DNA of 64,000 nt from an uncultured Lachnospiraceae bacterium (GCA_949472775.1 CASWVG010000007.1:1-64000); one strand, 5' to 3'. Counted from the stretch's first letter, positions 1 through 9,476 are shown. The notes: generated by a model from the letters alone, not told the origin. Program-made: numbers and translations.

Positions 1-156
1 TCGTTTCTCTTGGAATCTTTTCAGGGTTGCATTACTGTTTATTTGTCAAGGTGCTTCGAGGCAGGCTTCTTCTTAACCAGCCTCTGAAAGAATTGCTCAG
101 CATTCTTTCTCTATGTGTCATCCTGCTTTTGCGTATTTCCTGCAGGCGACTTTCAT

Positions 157-185
157 ATAATAGCAGATGAATAATTGGATGTCAA
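157..185 (-). promoter_or_regulatory. Strong sigma-A promoter reading out of the window
   Basis: On the minus strand TTGACA (180-185) is followed after exactly 17 bases by TATTAT (157-162). Transcription would run leftwards off the window. The transcribed leader (about 1-150) contains a hairpin with arms GAAAGAAT/ATTCTTTC and no visible coding frame. A long structured leader after a near-consensus promoter fits a stable-RNA or rRNA operon just outside the window, but that gene is not visible, so its identity is inference. Confidence 0.6.
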
Positions 186-228
186 CGGGTTTTTAGGAAT
201 TTTTTTCAAAAATTTTTAAAAGGAAAGC

Positions 229-717
229 TCAAAGCACGTAAATTTCAAAATGAGACAGTGCTTTGTAGCAAAAATATGCTAACAGACAGGCTTCTGCAGC
301 GCCCATGATCGCGCCCAATAGTTTGTTAATACCACTGACTATGGAAATACTGCCAACCGCCAGAAGCGGCGCAAAAATCAATCGGCACAGCTTAAAAAAT
401 ATCCCAAGCAGAATCAGTGCAATAATACACGCCGTCAATATGTGTGTTGATTTATTCATTACACTTGTGATTGCAAGAAAAGCCAGCACCACACATGCAA
501 TAGAAATTACACCCGACAAAAGGTTGACGGCTTCCTGCATCATACCACAGGCATACCCTCCCCGTATTCTCCATATAAATAGCAAAAGCACAACCGCTGC
601 AAAAGCAAACGTAATCATTTCCTGTCTCATTATAATATCAACCCGGTTTATCTCAAATCGAAACTGTTCAGTACCTTCACCGTTCTGGTGCAAAATCCAT
701 TTAAAATTGTCTTCCAC
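229..717 (-). CDS. CvpA-like integral membrane protein
   Basis: The protein has up to 162 residues and about four hydrophobic helices. A central GGY-x3-M-x2-A-x2-L pattern and a C-terminal INKLLGAIMGAAEACLL stretch resemble the CvpA (colicin V production) family, whose members are small four-helix membrane proteins of poorly defined role. The open frame begins at GTG (717). A more conventional family start is the internal ATG near 630, which would give 133 residues; neither start has a good ribosome binding site. It is last in a minus-strand run after the DUF5711 and LysM genes, so a cell-envelope role is inferred. The family call rests on recognisable pattern only. Confidence 0.6.
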   Translation of the reverse strand: MEDNFKWILHQNGEGTEQFRFEINRVDIIMRQEMITFAFAAVVLLLFIWRIRGGYACGMMQEAVNLLSGVISIACVVLAFLAITSVMNKSTHILTACIIALILLGIFFKLCRLIFAPLLAVGSISIVSGINKLLGAIMGAAEACLLAYFCYKALSHFEIYVL

Positions 718-776
718 AATGGGGTCACTATGCCATTACAGCCCCGGCAGTAAATACTCAGGCCTGTGCTGAACAA

Positions 777-1985
777 TTACCTCAATTCTATTGTGTCAAT
801 GGAATCCGGCGTCACCACCATATATGTGTAGGAGGCTTTCTGCGGTATCAGCATCAACGCCGTTTTATTAAATTTCCCAGCATATTTCTCCATCCCTCTG
901 CTGTTATAGATCCGGCAGTCGGATTCATTATAAATAATAATCTGATCATCATGGAACAAAATGTCTCTGCATTCTATATCATACGCGATGGAACACACAA
1001 AGTCACCCGACTTATGGTAGGCATCCAGCCGATATCTGCTGCCGGTCTCCCTACTGCTGAAAACCAGTCCCACATATTCACTCCCGTAATAAACGCCCCT
1101 TACCTCTTCGTCGAGCAGCTTCTCTGCTATGCTGACTGGTTTCTGCGCCCCACCGAAAAACATGATTCTGTCGTCAGACACTGCAAAGAGAGAACGGTTA
1201 TCAAGAAAGCGCGTAAACGGAACTACCCTGTCAATGTAATCATAGCCACTTACATAATTGTCCGTATTGTTCTGACCTACTGCGCCAAAATTATAAAAAG
1301 CCACGCTGGATTTCATATGTCCGCTGTCTACATATAAATAAGAAACGCACACAAGCTCACCGCTCGGTGAAATAGAGACCTCCGCCGGATAACCGCTCTC
1401 TTTCATAGTTGTCCGGAAACGTACGAGTTCATTCCCCTTCGCGTCATAAAGGCAGATCAAAGTGACATTTGTGTCATCCAGTACTGCCGCCACTACACCG
1501 CCTGCAGACACACAAAAATCACGCACCGGCCGGTTAGTTGTAATATTTCCCAACACAGATTCTGTGTTCATCACATAAATTTCCCTGCCGTTATAATCAC
1601 CGACCGCCACCACGTTCTGATTGATATCCACCATTGGATTCTGCATTTCAAAAGTCTGGTTCCACACCGCATTTCCTTTAGTATCCATGCAGCTGATTCC
1701 GTCTTTACTGTATGTAAGAAGATGTGACGCAAACGGCATCATCTGCGCGTCGGCCGGAATCTTGATTTCCACGTTTGAGAGTTCCACGCTCTCCGTATAA
1801 ACTTTGTTCTGCCATTGTATAAAAGCCACAGCGCCTACAGCCGCAAAAAGCAACAGAACAAGGGTCACCCTGTAAAATACAGTAAACTTATGGCTTTTGA
1901 TCTTTTCCCGATAGCTGATTCTGGGCGGCTTTTGTTCCTGATCACGCTTTTCTTTTTTCTTTAAATATTCTCTGATATTTACCAT
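777..1985 (-). CDS. DUF5711 family membrane-anchored beta-propeller-like protein
   Basis: This 402-residue protein has a charged cytoplasmic N-terminus (about 1-38), one transmembrane helix (about 39-58) and a long outer part of repeated beta-rich units, for example DTKGNAVWNQ, NQNVVAVGDYNG and DAKGNELVRF. These resemble PQQ/WD-like propeller blades. The architecture matches DUF5711, a family common in Lachnospiraceae with no known function. It lies 59 bases upstream of the CvpA-like gene and is probably co-transcribed with it. The propeller faces outside the membrane, so a scaffold or sensor role in the envelope is possible, but no catalytic motif is visible. Confidence 0.75.
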   Translation of the reverse strand: MVNIREYLKKKEKRDQEQKPPRISYREKIKSHKFTVFYRVTLVLLLFAAVGAVAFIQWQNKVYTESVELSNVEIKIPADAQMMPFASHLLTYSKDGISCMDTKGNAVWNQTFEMQNPMVDINQNVVAVGDYNGREIYVMNTESVLGNITTNRPVRDFCVSAGGVVAAVLDDTNVTLICLYDAKGNELVRFRTTMKESGYPAEVSISPSGELVCVSYLYVDSGHMKSSVAFYNFGAVGQNNTDNYVSGYDYIDRVVPFTRFLDNRSLFAVSDDRIMFFGGAQKPVSIAEKLLDEEVRGVYYGSEYVGLVFSSRETGSRYRLDAYHKSGDFVCSIAYDIECRDILFHDDQIIIYNESDCRIYNSRGMEKYAGKFNKTALMLIPQKASYTYMVVTPDSIDTIELR

Positions 1986-2244
1986 CTGCCGTATCCTTAA
2001 ATTCTAATCTCAGCCGCAGTACCGGGCTTGGTGCACCCTCAATTCCGCTTTGCTTCATCCCTCTCACGGACTGTGTCTTTGCTTTGCTTCGGTCCGTTCT
2101 GAGCAGGCGCTACTAGCGCTTAGCGCCCCTATGCCGACATGGGCATAATTGTTTCGGTAAGCAGCCTCCCCACTCCAATTATCCCTCTGTCCGCGCACTG
2201 CGCATTGCCAACGCGTACATTATACCACAGCCTTAACTACATTT

Positions 2245-3444
2245 CTACGGCAGGATTATTCTTTGCCCGTAACGGATTTTATCGGGATCTGAAATCTGGT
2301 TCACTTCACAGATTTTTTCCACACGCGAAATATCCCCGTAAATCTTCTGGCTGATTGTGTAGAGAGTGTCCCCCTGCTCTACCTCGTAATATCTGGTTAT
2401 GCTTCTGGAAAGCGCTTCCTCATTTTCCTCCTCGTTCTCCTCTATTGTACCCTCCCCGTCTGTCTGTCCGGGAGTCTCCTGCCCAGATTTCAATCCGTCC
2501 CCCTCCTGTTCCTTTTCCTCCATCGGCTTCTTTCCATCAGCGCTATCAGCCTGCGGGGAATCATCCCCTACTGCATCGGAATCCATAGTCTGTACCGGAT
2601 CATCCGCTTTTCCGCCGGAATCCTCATTCCGAGCCGGGGCATCCGCGGGTTCAGCGGAATCCGCATCACCTTCCATCCCATTCTCCGGCTTTTCTGGCGG
2701 ATCCGTTTTGTCGGAATCAATCCTATCAGAAGTCACTTCTCCTATCTGGTCATCTTTTGCCTCGTCGAAATCCACGTCCTGTGTCCGATCATCGACCGTT
2801 TCTCCAGAATCCGTGTCTTCTGACCGGTTGTCTGCCATTTCTCCCGCCTCCTGATTTTCTATGGCAAAAAAAACCTCCCTTGCGGAGCGGTTCAATTCTT
2901 CCATTTTATCATAGCTATCCGCAGAGGTAATCACAATAGCCACCAACACCACCAGAATCAGGCACAACTGCATGGACATGGCTCCGCGAGGTATTCGTTT
3001 TTTCTCTTCCTCCGGAAATGCCACCGAGGCGGACAGTGTCTCCGACGCGACGCTTTTTCCCGCAATCTGCCTTTTGCCAGTACTGCTTGTCCACTCCAGC
3101 AGATAATTCTGCATCGCTTCATTATTATCATAAAAAACCTGAAAGCCGGTTGCCCTGCATTCCCCGTCTGGTTCCCTGACAAGAAATACCGGGCCTGCCT
3201 GTGTAAGACGGCACACCAGCTCGGAAAGTGGCTCATATCCTGCGAATGCAGCAATTTCCCTGTCTCGGCCCGCCCCGTAAACATAAAGTTTCCTGCCATT
3301 GTCGTGACGGGAGCCATAAAAATAAATCTCGGACAGTTCCAACGAATCTGACTCGCGTCTTAAATATGACAAGACATATTCTTCCACATAAATATAATAT
3401 TTCTTTTTCTCATCTTTTCCAAAAACTGACAACCCGGATTCCAT
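2245..3444 (-). CDS. LysM-domain membrane protein with acidic linker
   Basis: The product is about 399 residues starting at ATG 3444, which is preceded by GGGGG at good spacing; an in-frame GTG at 3459 lacks a binding site. An N-terminal domain of about 155 residues comes before a single transmembrane helix (sequence around LCLILVVLVAIVITSA). A roughly 160-residue linker rich in Asp, Glu, Ser and Gly follows, with degenerate repeats such as DSGETVDDRTQ and DSGGKADDPVQ. The end is a LysM domain (YYEVEQGDTLYTISQKIYGD to YGQRIILP) that binds N-acetylglucosamine polymers such as peptidoglycan. By topology the N-domain is cytoplasmic and LysM lies in the wall. The N-domain is not recognised. The 259-base gap downstream (1986-2244) contains only short hairpins. 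Confidence 0.8.
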   Translation of the reverse strand: MESGLSVFGKDEKKKYYIYVEEYVLSYLRRESDSLELSEIYFYGSRHDNGRKLYVYGAGRDREIAAFAGYEPLSELVCRLTQAGPVFLVREPDGECRATGFQVFYDNNEAMQNYLLEWTSSTGKRQIAGKSVASETLSASVAFPEEEKKRIPRGAMSMQLCLILVVLVAIVITSADSYDKMEELNRSAREVFFAIENQEAGEMADNRSEDTDSGETVDDRTQDVDFDEAKDDQIGEVTSDRIDSDKTDPPEKPENGMEGDADSAEPADAPARNEDSGGKADDPVQTMDSDAVGDDSPQADSADGKKPMEEKEQEGDGLKSGQETPGQTDGEGTIEENEEENEEALSRSITRYYEVEQGDTLYTISQKIYGDISRVEKICEVNQISDPDKIRYGQRIILP

Positions 3445-3624
3445 CTTTTTCCCCCGCACCTGTTATATATTTTACTTTTGTGGCGAGTATACCACATCTT
3501 TGATGAAAAAAATGGCGTAAAGCGCGGTGGATGACAGCTTCTATGCAAATGAGCAGATTCATGAGCAGTCCTGATTACAGACATTCGCGATGACCGGACC
3601 CATTTTCCTCTTTGTCTGTCCATG

Positions 3625-3657
3625 AAAAAAATACCGCCATGTTTTGCACACGGCGGC
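3625..3657 (-). terminator. Rho-independent terminator after galM
   Basis: In the minus direction a CCGCC-GTGT/ACAT-GGCGG hairpin is followed by TATTTTTTT. It lies about 45 bases downstream of the galM stop codon. Confidence 0.8.
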
Positions 3658-3698
3658 ACTTTTATTCATATCTTATTTTAATATACAAGTTACCTCTT

Positions 3699-4739
3699 CT
3701 ACAAGAACTGATATATCGTCTCCGATTCATAGTCCTTGCCTGGTCCGAATACTGCCTGCGGGAAATTCGGGTGATGAATGTTGTCGGGGAAGTAATGGGT
3801 CTCCAGACAGAATCCAGTGCGGGGCGCATAATGCACACCGCCTTTTCCCTCCTGTTCGGCAATACAGTTTCCGGCATAGAACTGCATACCTGGCAGAGTG
3901 GTAAACACCTTCATTCTGCGTCCGCTCTTCTCATCCGTAGCCTCCGCGACCTCCCGCATCGTGCCGTCCGCTCCGTCAATCACAAAGTTATGGTCATAGC
4001 CAAGCACCAGTTTCAATTGTTCGTTGTCCGCGCCGATATCCTTGCCAATCTGTTTCATTTCAGTAAAGTCTAAAGGCGTACCCGCCACCGGTGCAATCTC
4101 TCCCGTAGGAATTGCCCCAGGAAGCACCGGCGTAAAATTGGATGCATGCAGCCGCAGGAGCTGTCCTTCTATGCTGCCGGAATCATGTCCCGCCAGATTA
4201 AAGTAGGTATGGTTCGTCAGATTGAGCAGTGTGTCCATATCGGAAGTAGCATGGTATTTGAGTTTCAGCTCATTATCATCCGTCAGTGTATAAATCATGG
4301 TAACCTTTTTGTTGCCCGGAAACCCCAAATCGCCATCCTTATCCTCAATCGTAAGTTTCAGACTGTCACCGTCTTCCTCCGCCTTCCAGAACCCTTTATG
4401 ATAACCACCATCCATATCGCTGTGCAAATTATTAGGTCCGTCGTTCACGGGCAGATGATACTCTTTTCCATTCAAAGTAAATGCTGCCCCGCCGACACGA
4501 TTTGCATTCGGTCCTATGGTCACGCCGAAAAAGCTGGGGTTTGAAAAATAATCTTCCCCCTTATCAAATCCCAGAACCACATCCGCAAACTCCCCGTCTT
4601 TATCTGGCACCATAAGACTCACTACCGCCGCGCCGATATTGGTAATCTTTACTTCCAGGCCGTTTCTGTTTTTCAATGTATACAGGTAAATCTCTTCCCC
4701 CGTTTTCATTGTCCCGAACTTCTCTTTTACGATCCCCAC
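3699..4739 (-). CDS. galM: Aldose 1-epimerase (mutarotase)
   Basis: This 346-residue protein has the usual GalM length and interconverts the alpha and beta anomers of aldoses such as galactose, glucose or arabinose in the cytoplasm. Family landmarks are visible: GPNANRVGGA near the N-terminus, NNLHSD-x5-HKGFW, the catalytic-region NLTNHTYFNLAGHDSG with its His, TPLDFT, and GYDHNFVID. The C-terminal LETHYFPDNIHHPNFP carries the last conserved segment. It stands alone between the LysM gene and recR with its own terminator. The sugar gene blocks further along the window make an accessory role in sugar uptake plausible. Confidence 0.93.
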   Translation of the reverse strand: MGIVKEKFGTMKTGEEIYLYTLKNRNGLEVKITNIGAAVVSLMVPDKDGEFADVVLGFDKGEDYFSNPSFFGVTIGPNANRVGGAAFTLNGKEYHLPVNDGPNNLHSDMDGGYHKGFWKAEEDGDSLKLTIEDKDGDLGFPGNKKVTMIYTLTDDNELKLKYHATSDMDTLLNLTNHTYFNLAGHDSGSIEGQLLRLHASNFTPVLPGAIPTGEIAPVAGTPLDFTEMKQIGKDIGADNEQLKLVLGYDHNFVIDGADGTMREVAEATDEKSGRRMKVFTTLPGMQFYAGNCIAEQEGKGGVHYAPRTGFCLETHYFPDNIHHPNFPQAVFGPGKDYESETIYQFL

Positions 4740-4837
4740 TTACCATACCCTCCTTCGTTTATACTCTATTCTATCTGCCATAATTAAGGCATATTTTCCG
4801 GACAATACTTCTGACTGCCGATGCTACCTCTGACATA

Positions 4838-5434
4838 TTACAGTTCCACCCGTCCTTCCAGAGCCCGCAAAAGCGTCACCTCGTCAATATATTCCAGGTC
4901 ACCCCCCACCGGCACACCGCTGGCTATTCTGGTCACCCTGATTCCTGTAGGCTTAATCAGCTTGCTGATGTACATCGCCGTAGTCTCTCCCTCGAGACTA
5001 GAATTAGTCGCGATAATTACTTCCGTGACGTCGCCTTCCAGCCGCTTCATCAGTTCCTTCAGTCTGATATCTCCCGGTCCGATTCCCAGCATGGGAGATA
5101 TCGCGCCGTGCAGCACATGATATACTCCCGTATATTTTCCCGTCTTTTCGTAAGCCGCCAGATCTCTCACGTTCTCTACTACCATGATAACACCGTGATC
5201 CCTGTTCGCGTTTGCACAGACCGGGCAGATTTCTTTATCTGTCAAGGTAAAACATTCCTGACAGTAACGAACGTTTTCCTTTGCCTCCACAATCGTCTTT
5301 GCCAACCGTTCCACCCGCGACTGCGGCATATTGATCAAGTGGAAAGCCAGGCGCTGCGCCGACTTATGCCCAATCCCCGGCAGCCCCGCCAGCTCTTCTA
5401 TCAATTTATTGATATGTCCGCTGTAAAGTTCCAT
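4838..5434 (-). CDS. recR: Recombination protein RecR
   Basis: This 198-residue protein matches the normal RecR length. It helps load RecA during RecFOR-dependent gap repair. An N-terminal helix-hairpin-helix ([16 protein letters not shown], about 18-33) is followed by a four-cysteine zinc finger (CQEC...CPVC, about 58-72) and a Toprim domain starting at [12 protein letters not shown]. It is the last gene of the dnaX-ybaB-recR cluster, an arrangement conserved in many bacteria. Confidence 0.97.
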   Translation of the reverse strand: MELYSGHINKLIEELAGLPGIGHKSAQRLAFHLINMPQSRVERLAKTIVEAKENVRYCQECFTLTDKEICPVCANANRDHGVIMVVENVRDLAAYEKTGKYTGVYHVLHGAISPMLGIGPGDIRLKELMKRLEGDVTEVIIATNSSLEGETTAMYISKLIKPTGIRVTRIASGVPVGGDLEYIDEVTLLRALEGRVEL

Positions 5435-5574
5435 GTCAGAAAAATCTCAACCTTTCGTCAGGACTGCACATTTGCTGCGCCGCCTATACACGCGCCCTTC
5501 CACTTACTGCATGTGTACACAGCGCTCAAAACATCCAATCCTAAATAATATCAGCCTTCTGCTTCCCTGGCCGT

Positions 5575-5928
5575 TTAGAAAGGCAGTCCTCCGCCAAGCC
5601 CCAGCCCTCCGGTCATCTTGTTCATAACCTCGGAATTGGCTTCCTCCGCCATACGCAGCGCCTCATTTGCCGCCGCCATGACGAGATCTTCCAACATTTC
5701 GATATCGTCCGGATCCACGACCTCCTCAGAAAGTTTCACCTTCGTCACCTCGCGCTTACCTGTCACGGTGACTTCCACCGCACCGCCGCCTGCCTTCGCC
5801 GTAAACTCCTTTGTTTCAAGTTCTTTCTGGCTCTCCTCCATCTGACGCTGCATTCTCTGTGCCTGCTTCATCAGATTACTCATATTGCCGGGCATTCCGC
5901 CGCCCGGGAATCCGCCTCGTTTCGCCAT
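5575..5928 (-). CDS. YbaB/EbfC family nucleoid-associated protein
   Basis: This 117-residue protein has a Gly/Met-rich N-terminus, a coiled helical arm (MSNLMKQAQRMQRQMEESQKEL) and the conserved VEVTVTGKREVTKVKLSEEVVDPDD core. Family members form dimeric tweezers that bind DNA and associate with the nucleoid. Its place between dnaX and recR is the classic one. AGGG precedes the ATG. A Gly-rich tail (GGLGLGGGLPF) closes the protein. Confidence 0.95.
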   Translation of the reverse strand: MAKRGGFPGGGMPGNMSNLMKQAQRMQRQMEESQKELETKEFTAKAGGGAVEVTVTGKREVTKVKLSEEVVDPDDIEMLEDLVMAAANEALRMAEEANSEVMNKMTGGLGLGGGLPF

Positions 5929-6065
5929 TATCCCTATTTTCCTTTCCTATATTTCATACATCATATATATGCACAGCATGCTGTCTTTCAAGCATTCTCC
6001 TATGCGGGATTCAGAACTTCACCGCAAGCAGCCCCTGCTGTGAGTGGTTAGAAGTTCTTCCTACG

Positions 6066-7625
6066 TTATTCTTCCACTATCTCCATATGAATCAACTGTG
6101 ATAAATCCACATAACTGTGCTCAAAGGTTTCCCTGTCCGGCACCGTCTGCACCGTCACATCAATCTCACGGCCCGTCATATCCGCCAGCATCTGCTCCAG
6201 CTGCTCCTTATGGCCTTCCTGCCGCAAAAAATAATCGGAGGCCAGACCGTCCTCCACAACCACCATCAACCGGCTGTCTCCGCCCAGACTAAGATGCGCC
6301 TCTTTCAGATAAAGCTTCATAGGCATAGTCGCATTCGCCACAATATCCTGCCACCGTTCTACTACCGCCTGTACATCCTCTGGAATCGCCTTTGGCAGAG
6401 GCTGCCGTTCTTTCGTCTGAACAGGCGTGGGAACATTTCCCCCTGTTTCCGCAGCCGCCACAGGCACAACGCCGTTTTCCAACTGTTCCTCTATTACTCT
6501 GACCCGTTCCACTACAGACCCGATATCTCGTTCCATATCGGGCCTGCAAAGTTTGACCAGTGCAATCTCAATTAGTATTCTCTTTTGCGGCGCATATCTG
6601 ATCTGCCCGGAAAGCTCTGAGAAAATGCGGATATAACGCATAAGCGTCTCTGTCTCCAGCATCCCCGACTCTTCCTTCAGGCGAAGCAGATTATCCGAAG
6701 ACACATCTATAATATCCTCAATGTCGTCGGAAGACTGCAGAAGCAGAAGATTTCTCAAATACCACGTAAAGTCCGTTACAAACTGGGAAAGTTCCCTTCC
6801 CTGCATAACAATTTCTTCCAGAAGCCCGATACAGCCCGTCACTTCGCGTCCGATCACATGGCGCAGAAGTCTGCTGAATACTTCCGTATCCACCGCGCCC
6901 AGAACGTCAAGCGCTTTATCGTAAGTCAGTTCCTGCCCGAAGTGAAACGCAATACACTGATCCAACAGGCTCAGTGCGTCACGCATGGAGCCGTCGGCGG
7001 TTTTAGCGATATAACGGAGCGCCTTCTCTTCCACCTGCACCTGCTCTTGTTCCATCAGCTCCCGCAGTCTCTCTGCGATCGTCTCGATCGAAATCCTGCG
7101 AAAATCATACCGCTGACAGCGGGAAAGTATGGTAATCGGTATCTTGTGCACCTCCGTGGTCGCCAGAATGAAAATCACATAGGAGGGCGGCTCTTCCAAC
7201 GTCTTCAGAAGCGCGTTAAAAGCGCCGATGGAGAGCATATGCACCTCGTCAATAATATAAACCTTAAACCGTCCCTCCGCTGGAGAATAGGACACCTCAT
7301 CCACAATTTCACGGATGTTGTCAACGCCATTATTTGAGGCGGCATCAATCTCGATCACATTCATACTGACGCCCGCCGCAATCGCCTTACAGCTCGCACA
7401 TTCCCCGCAGGGACTCCCCTCCACAGGGTTCTCGCAGTTCACCGCCCGCGCAAATATTTTCGCTATGGAAGTCTTACCGGTTCCTCTTGTTCCGCAGAAG
7501 AGGTACGCATGACCGATACGGTCCGCCTTAATCTGGTTCTGCAGAGTGGTAACTATATGCTCCTGCCCCTTGACATCCTCAAAACGGCCCGGGCGGAACT
7601 TACGATAAAGCGCTGTATATGACAT
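6066..7625 (-). CDS. dnaX: DNA polymerase III subunit gamma/tau
   Basis: This clamp-loader ATPase subunit has 519 residues. Walker A is GTRGTGKTS (about 45-53), a zinc-binding Cys cluster follows (CENPVEGSPCGECASC), Walker B is YIIDEVHML, and sensor regions include ATTEVHKIPITILSRCQRYDF. The C-terminal part (about 370-519) is the less conserved tau-like extension. The GGAG binding site sits inside the last codons of pfkA, only 5 bases upstream, so expression is probably coupled. No obvious slippery run that would yield a separate gamma form was noted. Confidence 0.97.
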   Translation of the reverse strand: MSYTALYRKFRPGRFEDVKGQEHIVTTLQNQIKADRIGHAYLFCGTRGTGKTSIAKIFARAVNCENPVEGSPCGECASCKAIAAGVSMNVIEIDAASNNGVDNIREIVDEVSYSPAEGRFKVYIIDEVHMLSIGAFNALLKTLEEPPSYVIFILATTEVHKIPITILSRCQRYDFRRISIETIAERLRELMEQEQVQVEEKALRYIAKTADGSMRDALSLLDQCIAFHFGQELTYDKALDVLGAVDTEVFSRLLRHVIGREVTGCIGLLEEIVMQGRELSQFVTDFTWYLRNLLLLQSSDDIEDIIDVSSDNLLRLKEESGMLETETLMRYIRIFSELSGQIRYAPQKRILIEIALVKLCRPDMERDIGSVVERVRVIEEQLENGVVPVAAAETGGNVPTPVQTKERQPLPKAIPEDVQAVVERWQDIVANATMPMKLYLKEAHLSLGGDSRLMVVVEDGLASDYFLRQEGHKEQLEQMLADMTGREIDVTVQTVPDRETFEHSYVDLSQLIHMEIVEE

Positions 7626-7630
7626 AAATT

Positions 7631-8704
7631 TTAATCTCCGAAACTGATACCCACCATCTTTGCCTCCTGGACAATGGTGGCATCAGGTGATACCATTTTC
7701 AGTTTTCCTGCCACTTCCTCTAACGGCACTCTCACAATCTCTCTGTTCTTATATCCTACCATGAACCCATACTCGCCCTGCAGAATCAGTTTGCCGGCTT
7801 CCGCGCCCAGTCTGGTAGCGAACACTCTGTCATAAGGGCAGGGGCTTCCGCCGCGCTGCGTGTGACCCGGAACCGTAACACGTACATCCATACCTGTCTT
7901 TTTCATAATCTTATCCGCAATTTCATAGGAAACAGAAGGGTAAGGATAATTCTTCATTTTCTCCTTTAATTCTTTCTTGGAAAGTTTTGCGTCCTCCTTG
8001 GAGATCGCGCCCTCTGCCACAGCCATAATCGTGAAACGGGATCCTCTCTGTGAACGCGCTTTGATCGCCTTAATTACACTGTCGATGTCATAAGGAATCT
8101 CAGGAATCAGTATGATATCCGCACCACCCGCGATACCGGCATTGAGCGTAAGCCATCCAACCTTATGTCCCATAACTTCCACGATAAAGATGCGTCCATG
8201 AGACGAAGCGGTAGTATGAATGCAGTCAATGCAGTCTGTTGCAATGTTGACCGCGCTCTGGAAGCCGAAAGTCATATCGGTGCCCCATAAGTCATTGTCT
8301 ATCGTCTTGGGCAGCGTAATGACATTCAGCCCTTCCTCACGGAGCATATTCGCGGTTTTGTGGGTACCATTGCCGCCAAGAATTACCATGCAGTCCAGTT
8401 TCAGCTTGTAATAATTCTGTTTCATCGCCTCCACCTTATCCAGCCCGTTTTCATCCGGCTCCCGCATCAGTTTAAAAGGAGTTCTGGAACTGCCAAGAAT
8501 GGTGCCGCCCTTCGTCAGAATACCAGCGAAATCGTGCCCTGTCAAAATCCGGAAATCTCCATAAATCAATCCTTTATAGCCATCCAGAAAACCATAAATC
8601 TCTACGTCCTCACTGCTGCATGAAAGACACTTCACCACACCTCTCATAGCAGCGTTTAGCGCCTGACAATCTCCACCACTGGTTAACATTCCGATTCTTT
8701 TCAT
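7631..8704 (-). CDS. pfkA: 6-phosphofructokinase
   Basis: This 357-residue protein phosphorylates fructose 6-phosphate in glycolysis. Landmarks are the N-terminal TSGGDCQALNAAMRG, the phosphoryl-donor loop GGNGTHKT, the catalytic PKTIDNDLWGTD and GHTQRGGSPCPYDR. By E. coli numbering the donor loop has Gly at 104 and Lys at 124, a combination described for actinobacterial-type group III enzymes that can use ATP; strict pyrophosphate enzymes have Asp104 with Lys124. Asn replaces the usual Asp103. The donor is therefore probably ATP but should not be assumed. AAGGAGGAAGCG precedes the ATG. Confidence 0.93.
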   Translation of the reverse strand: MKRIGMLTSGGDCQALNAAMRGVVKCLSCSSEDVEIYGFLDGYKGLIYGDFRILTGHDFAGILTKGGTILGSSRTPFKLMREPDENGLDKVEAMKQNYYKLKLDCMVILGGNGTHKTANMLREEGLNVITLPKTIDNDLWGTDMTFGFQSAVNIATDCIDCIHTTASSHGRIFIVEVMGHKVGWLTLNAGIAGGADIILIPEIPYDIDSVIKAIKARSQRGSRFTIMAVAEGAISKEDAKLSKKELKEKMKNYPYPSVSYEIADKIMKKTGMDVRVTVPGHTQRGGSPCPYDRVFATRLGAEAGKLILQGEYGFMVGYKNREIVRVPLEEVAGKLKMVSPDATIVQEAKMVGISFGD

Positions 8705-8739
8705 TACGCTTCCTCCTTATCTTTCCACATTTTTATGTT

Positions 8740-8967
8740 CTAATTTGGGTCTTTTTCCATTCCTATTTTATCCAGTAGCTCTACCATTGCATCTGCCGTA
8801 TGTTCTTTCTTATCTCCCTCTGTAATCATTAACCTTATTTCATATATAAAGCAGCCATCTTTGTATCTGCTCTTTCCTTTTCCGTGATACCCATGGCCCC
8901 ATCTTTGTTTCTCAATTTGGACATTCCGGTTTAAGATAATTATAGTAAATGCGGAAAACCCGGTCAA
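8740..8967 (-). CDS. Doubtful small ORF between tadA and pfkA
   Basis: A 75-codon frame begins with TTG overlapping the tadA stop, but no binding site supports that start. An inner ATG (8829) would give a 29-residue peptide beginning MITEGDKKEHTADAM, with weak AAGG upstream. Just before it another frame has a short ATG ORF reading MGITEKERADTKMAALYMK. The two peptides look alike (ITE, then Lys/Glu, then T-x-A). They may be remnants of a duplicated small gene or chance. No function can be assigned. Confidence 0.15.
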   Translation of the reverse strand: MTGFSAFTIIILNRNVQIEKQRWGHGYHGKGKSRYKDGCFIYEIRLMITEGDKKEHTADAMVELLDKIGMEKDPN

Positions 8968-9476
8968 GGTGTTTCGTTCATATCAGCCTGTTTTTCCCTC
9001 CGCTGCTGCTTTTCGATTTTATTTCTCTCCCGCAGTTCCCGGAAAAATTTCTTTAAAATCGACTGGCATTCCTCCTCCATAACGCCCCGGCGCACACTCA
9101 CCTGATGGTTAAACTCCTGCATTTCCAGAATATTTAAGATGGAGCCACCGCAGCCCGCCTTCGGATTCATGGCCCCAATCACAGCCTCCGTAACCCGTGC
9201 CTGCACAATAGCCCCGGCGCACATCTGACACGGTTCCAGCGTCACATAGAGCGTACACTCCTCAAGCCGCCAGTCCTTCATCGCGCGGCTTGCTTTATTG
9301 ATCGCCGTAATCTCCGCGTGGGCAAGCGTATTCCTGTCCGTATTGCGCCTGTTATATCCTCTGCCAATAATCTTATCCCGATACACAATCACACAGCCAA
9401 TCGGAACTTCCCCGAGAGCATAGGCCTTTTTCGCCTGCTTCAGGGCTTCCTTCATATACTTCTCATCCTGCGTCAT
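8964..9476 (-). CDS. tadA: tRNA-specific adenosine deaminase TadA
   Basis: The enzyme has about 170 residues from the ATG at 9476, chosen because GGAGG lies 5 bases upstream; an ATG at 9488 forms part of that site. It deaminates adenosine 34 of tRNA-Arg(ACG) to inosine. The zinc site is clear: HAEITAI with the catalytic Glu, and PCQMCAGAI with the two Cys ligands. A basic C-terminal tail (REKQADMNETP) follows. It is divergent from the tRNA-Ser/SRP RNA unit. Confidence 0.95.
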   Translation of the reverse strand: MTQDEKYMKEALKQAKKAYALGEVPIGCVIVYRDKIIGRGYNRRNTDRNTLAHAEITAINKASRAMKDWRLEECTLYVTLEPCQMCAGAIVQARVTEAVIGAMNPKAGCGGSILNILEMQEFNHQVSVRRGVMEEECQSILKKFFRELRERNKIEKQQRREKQADMNETP

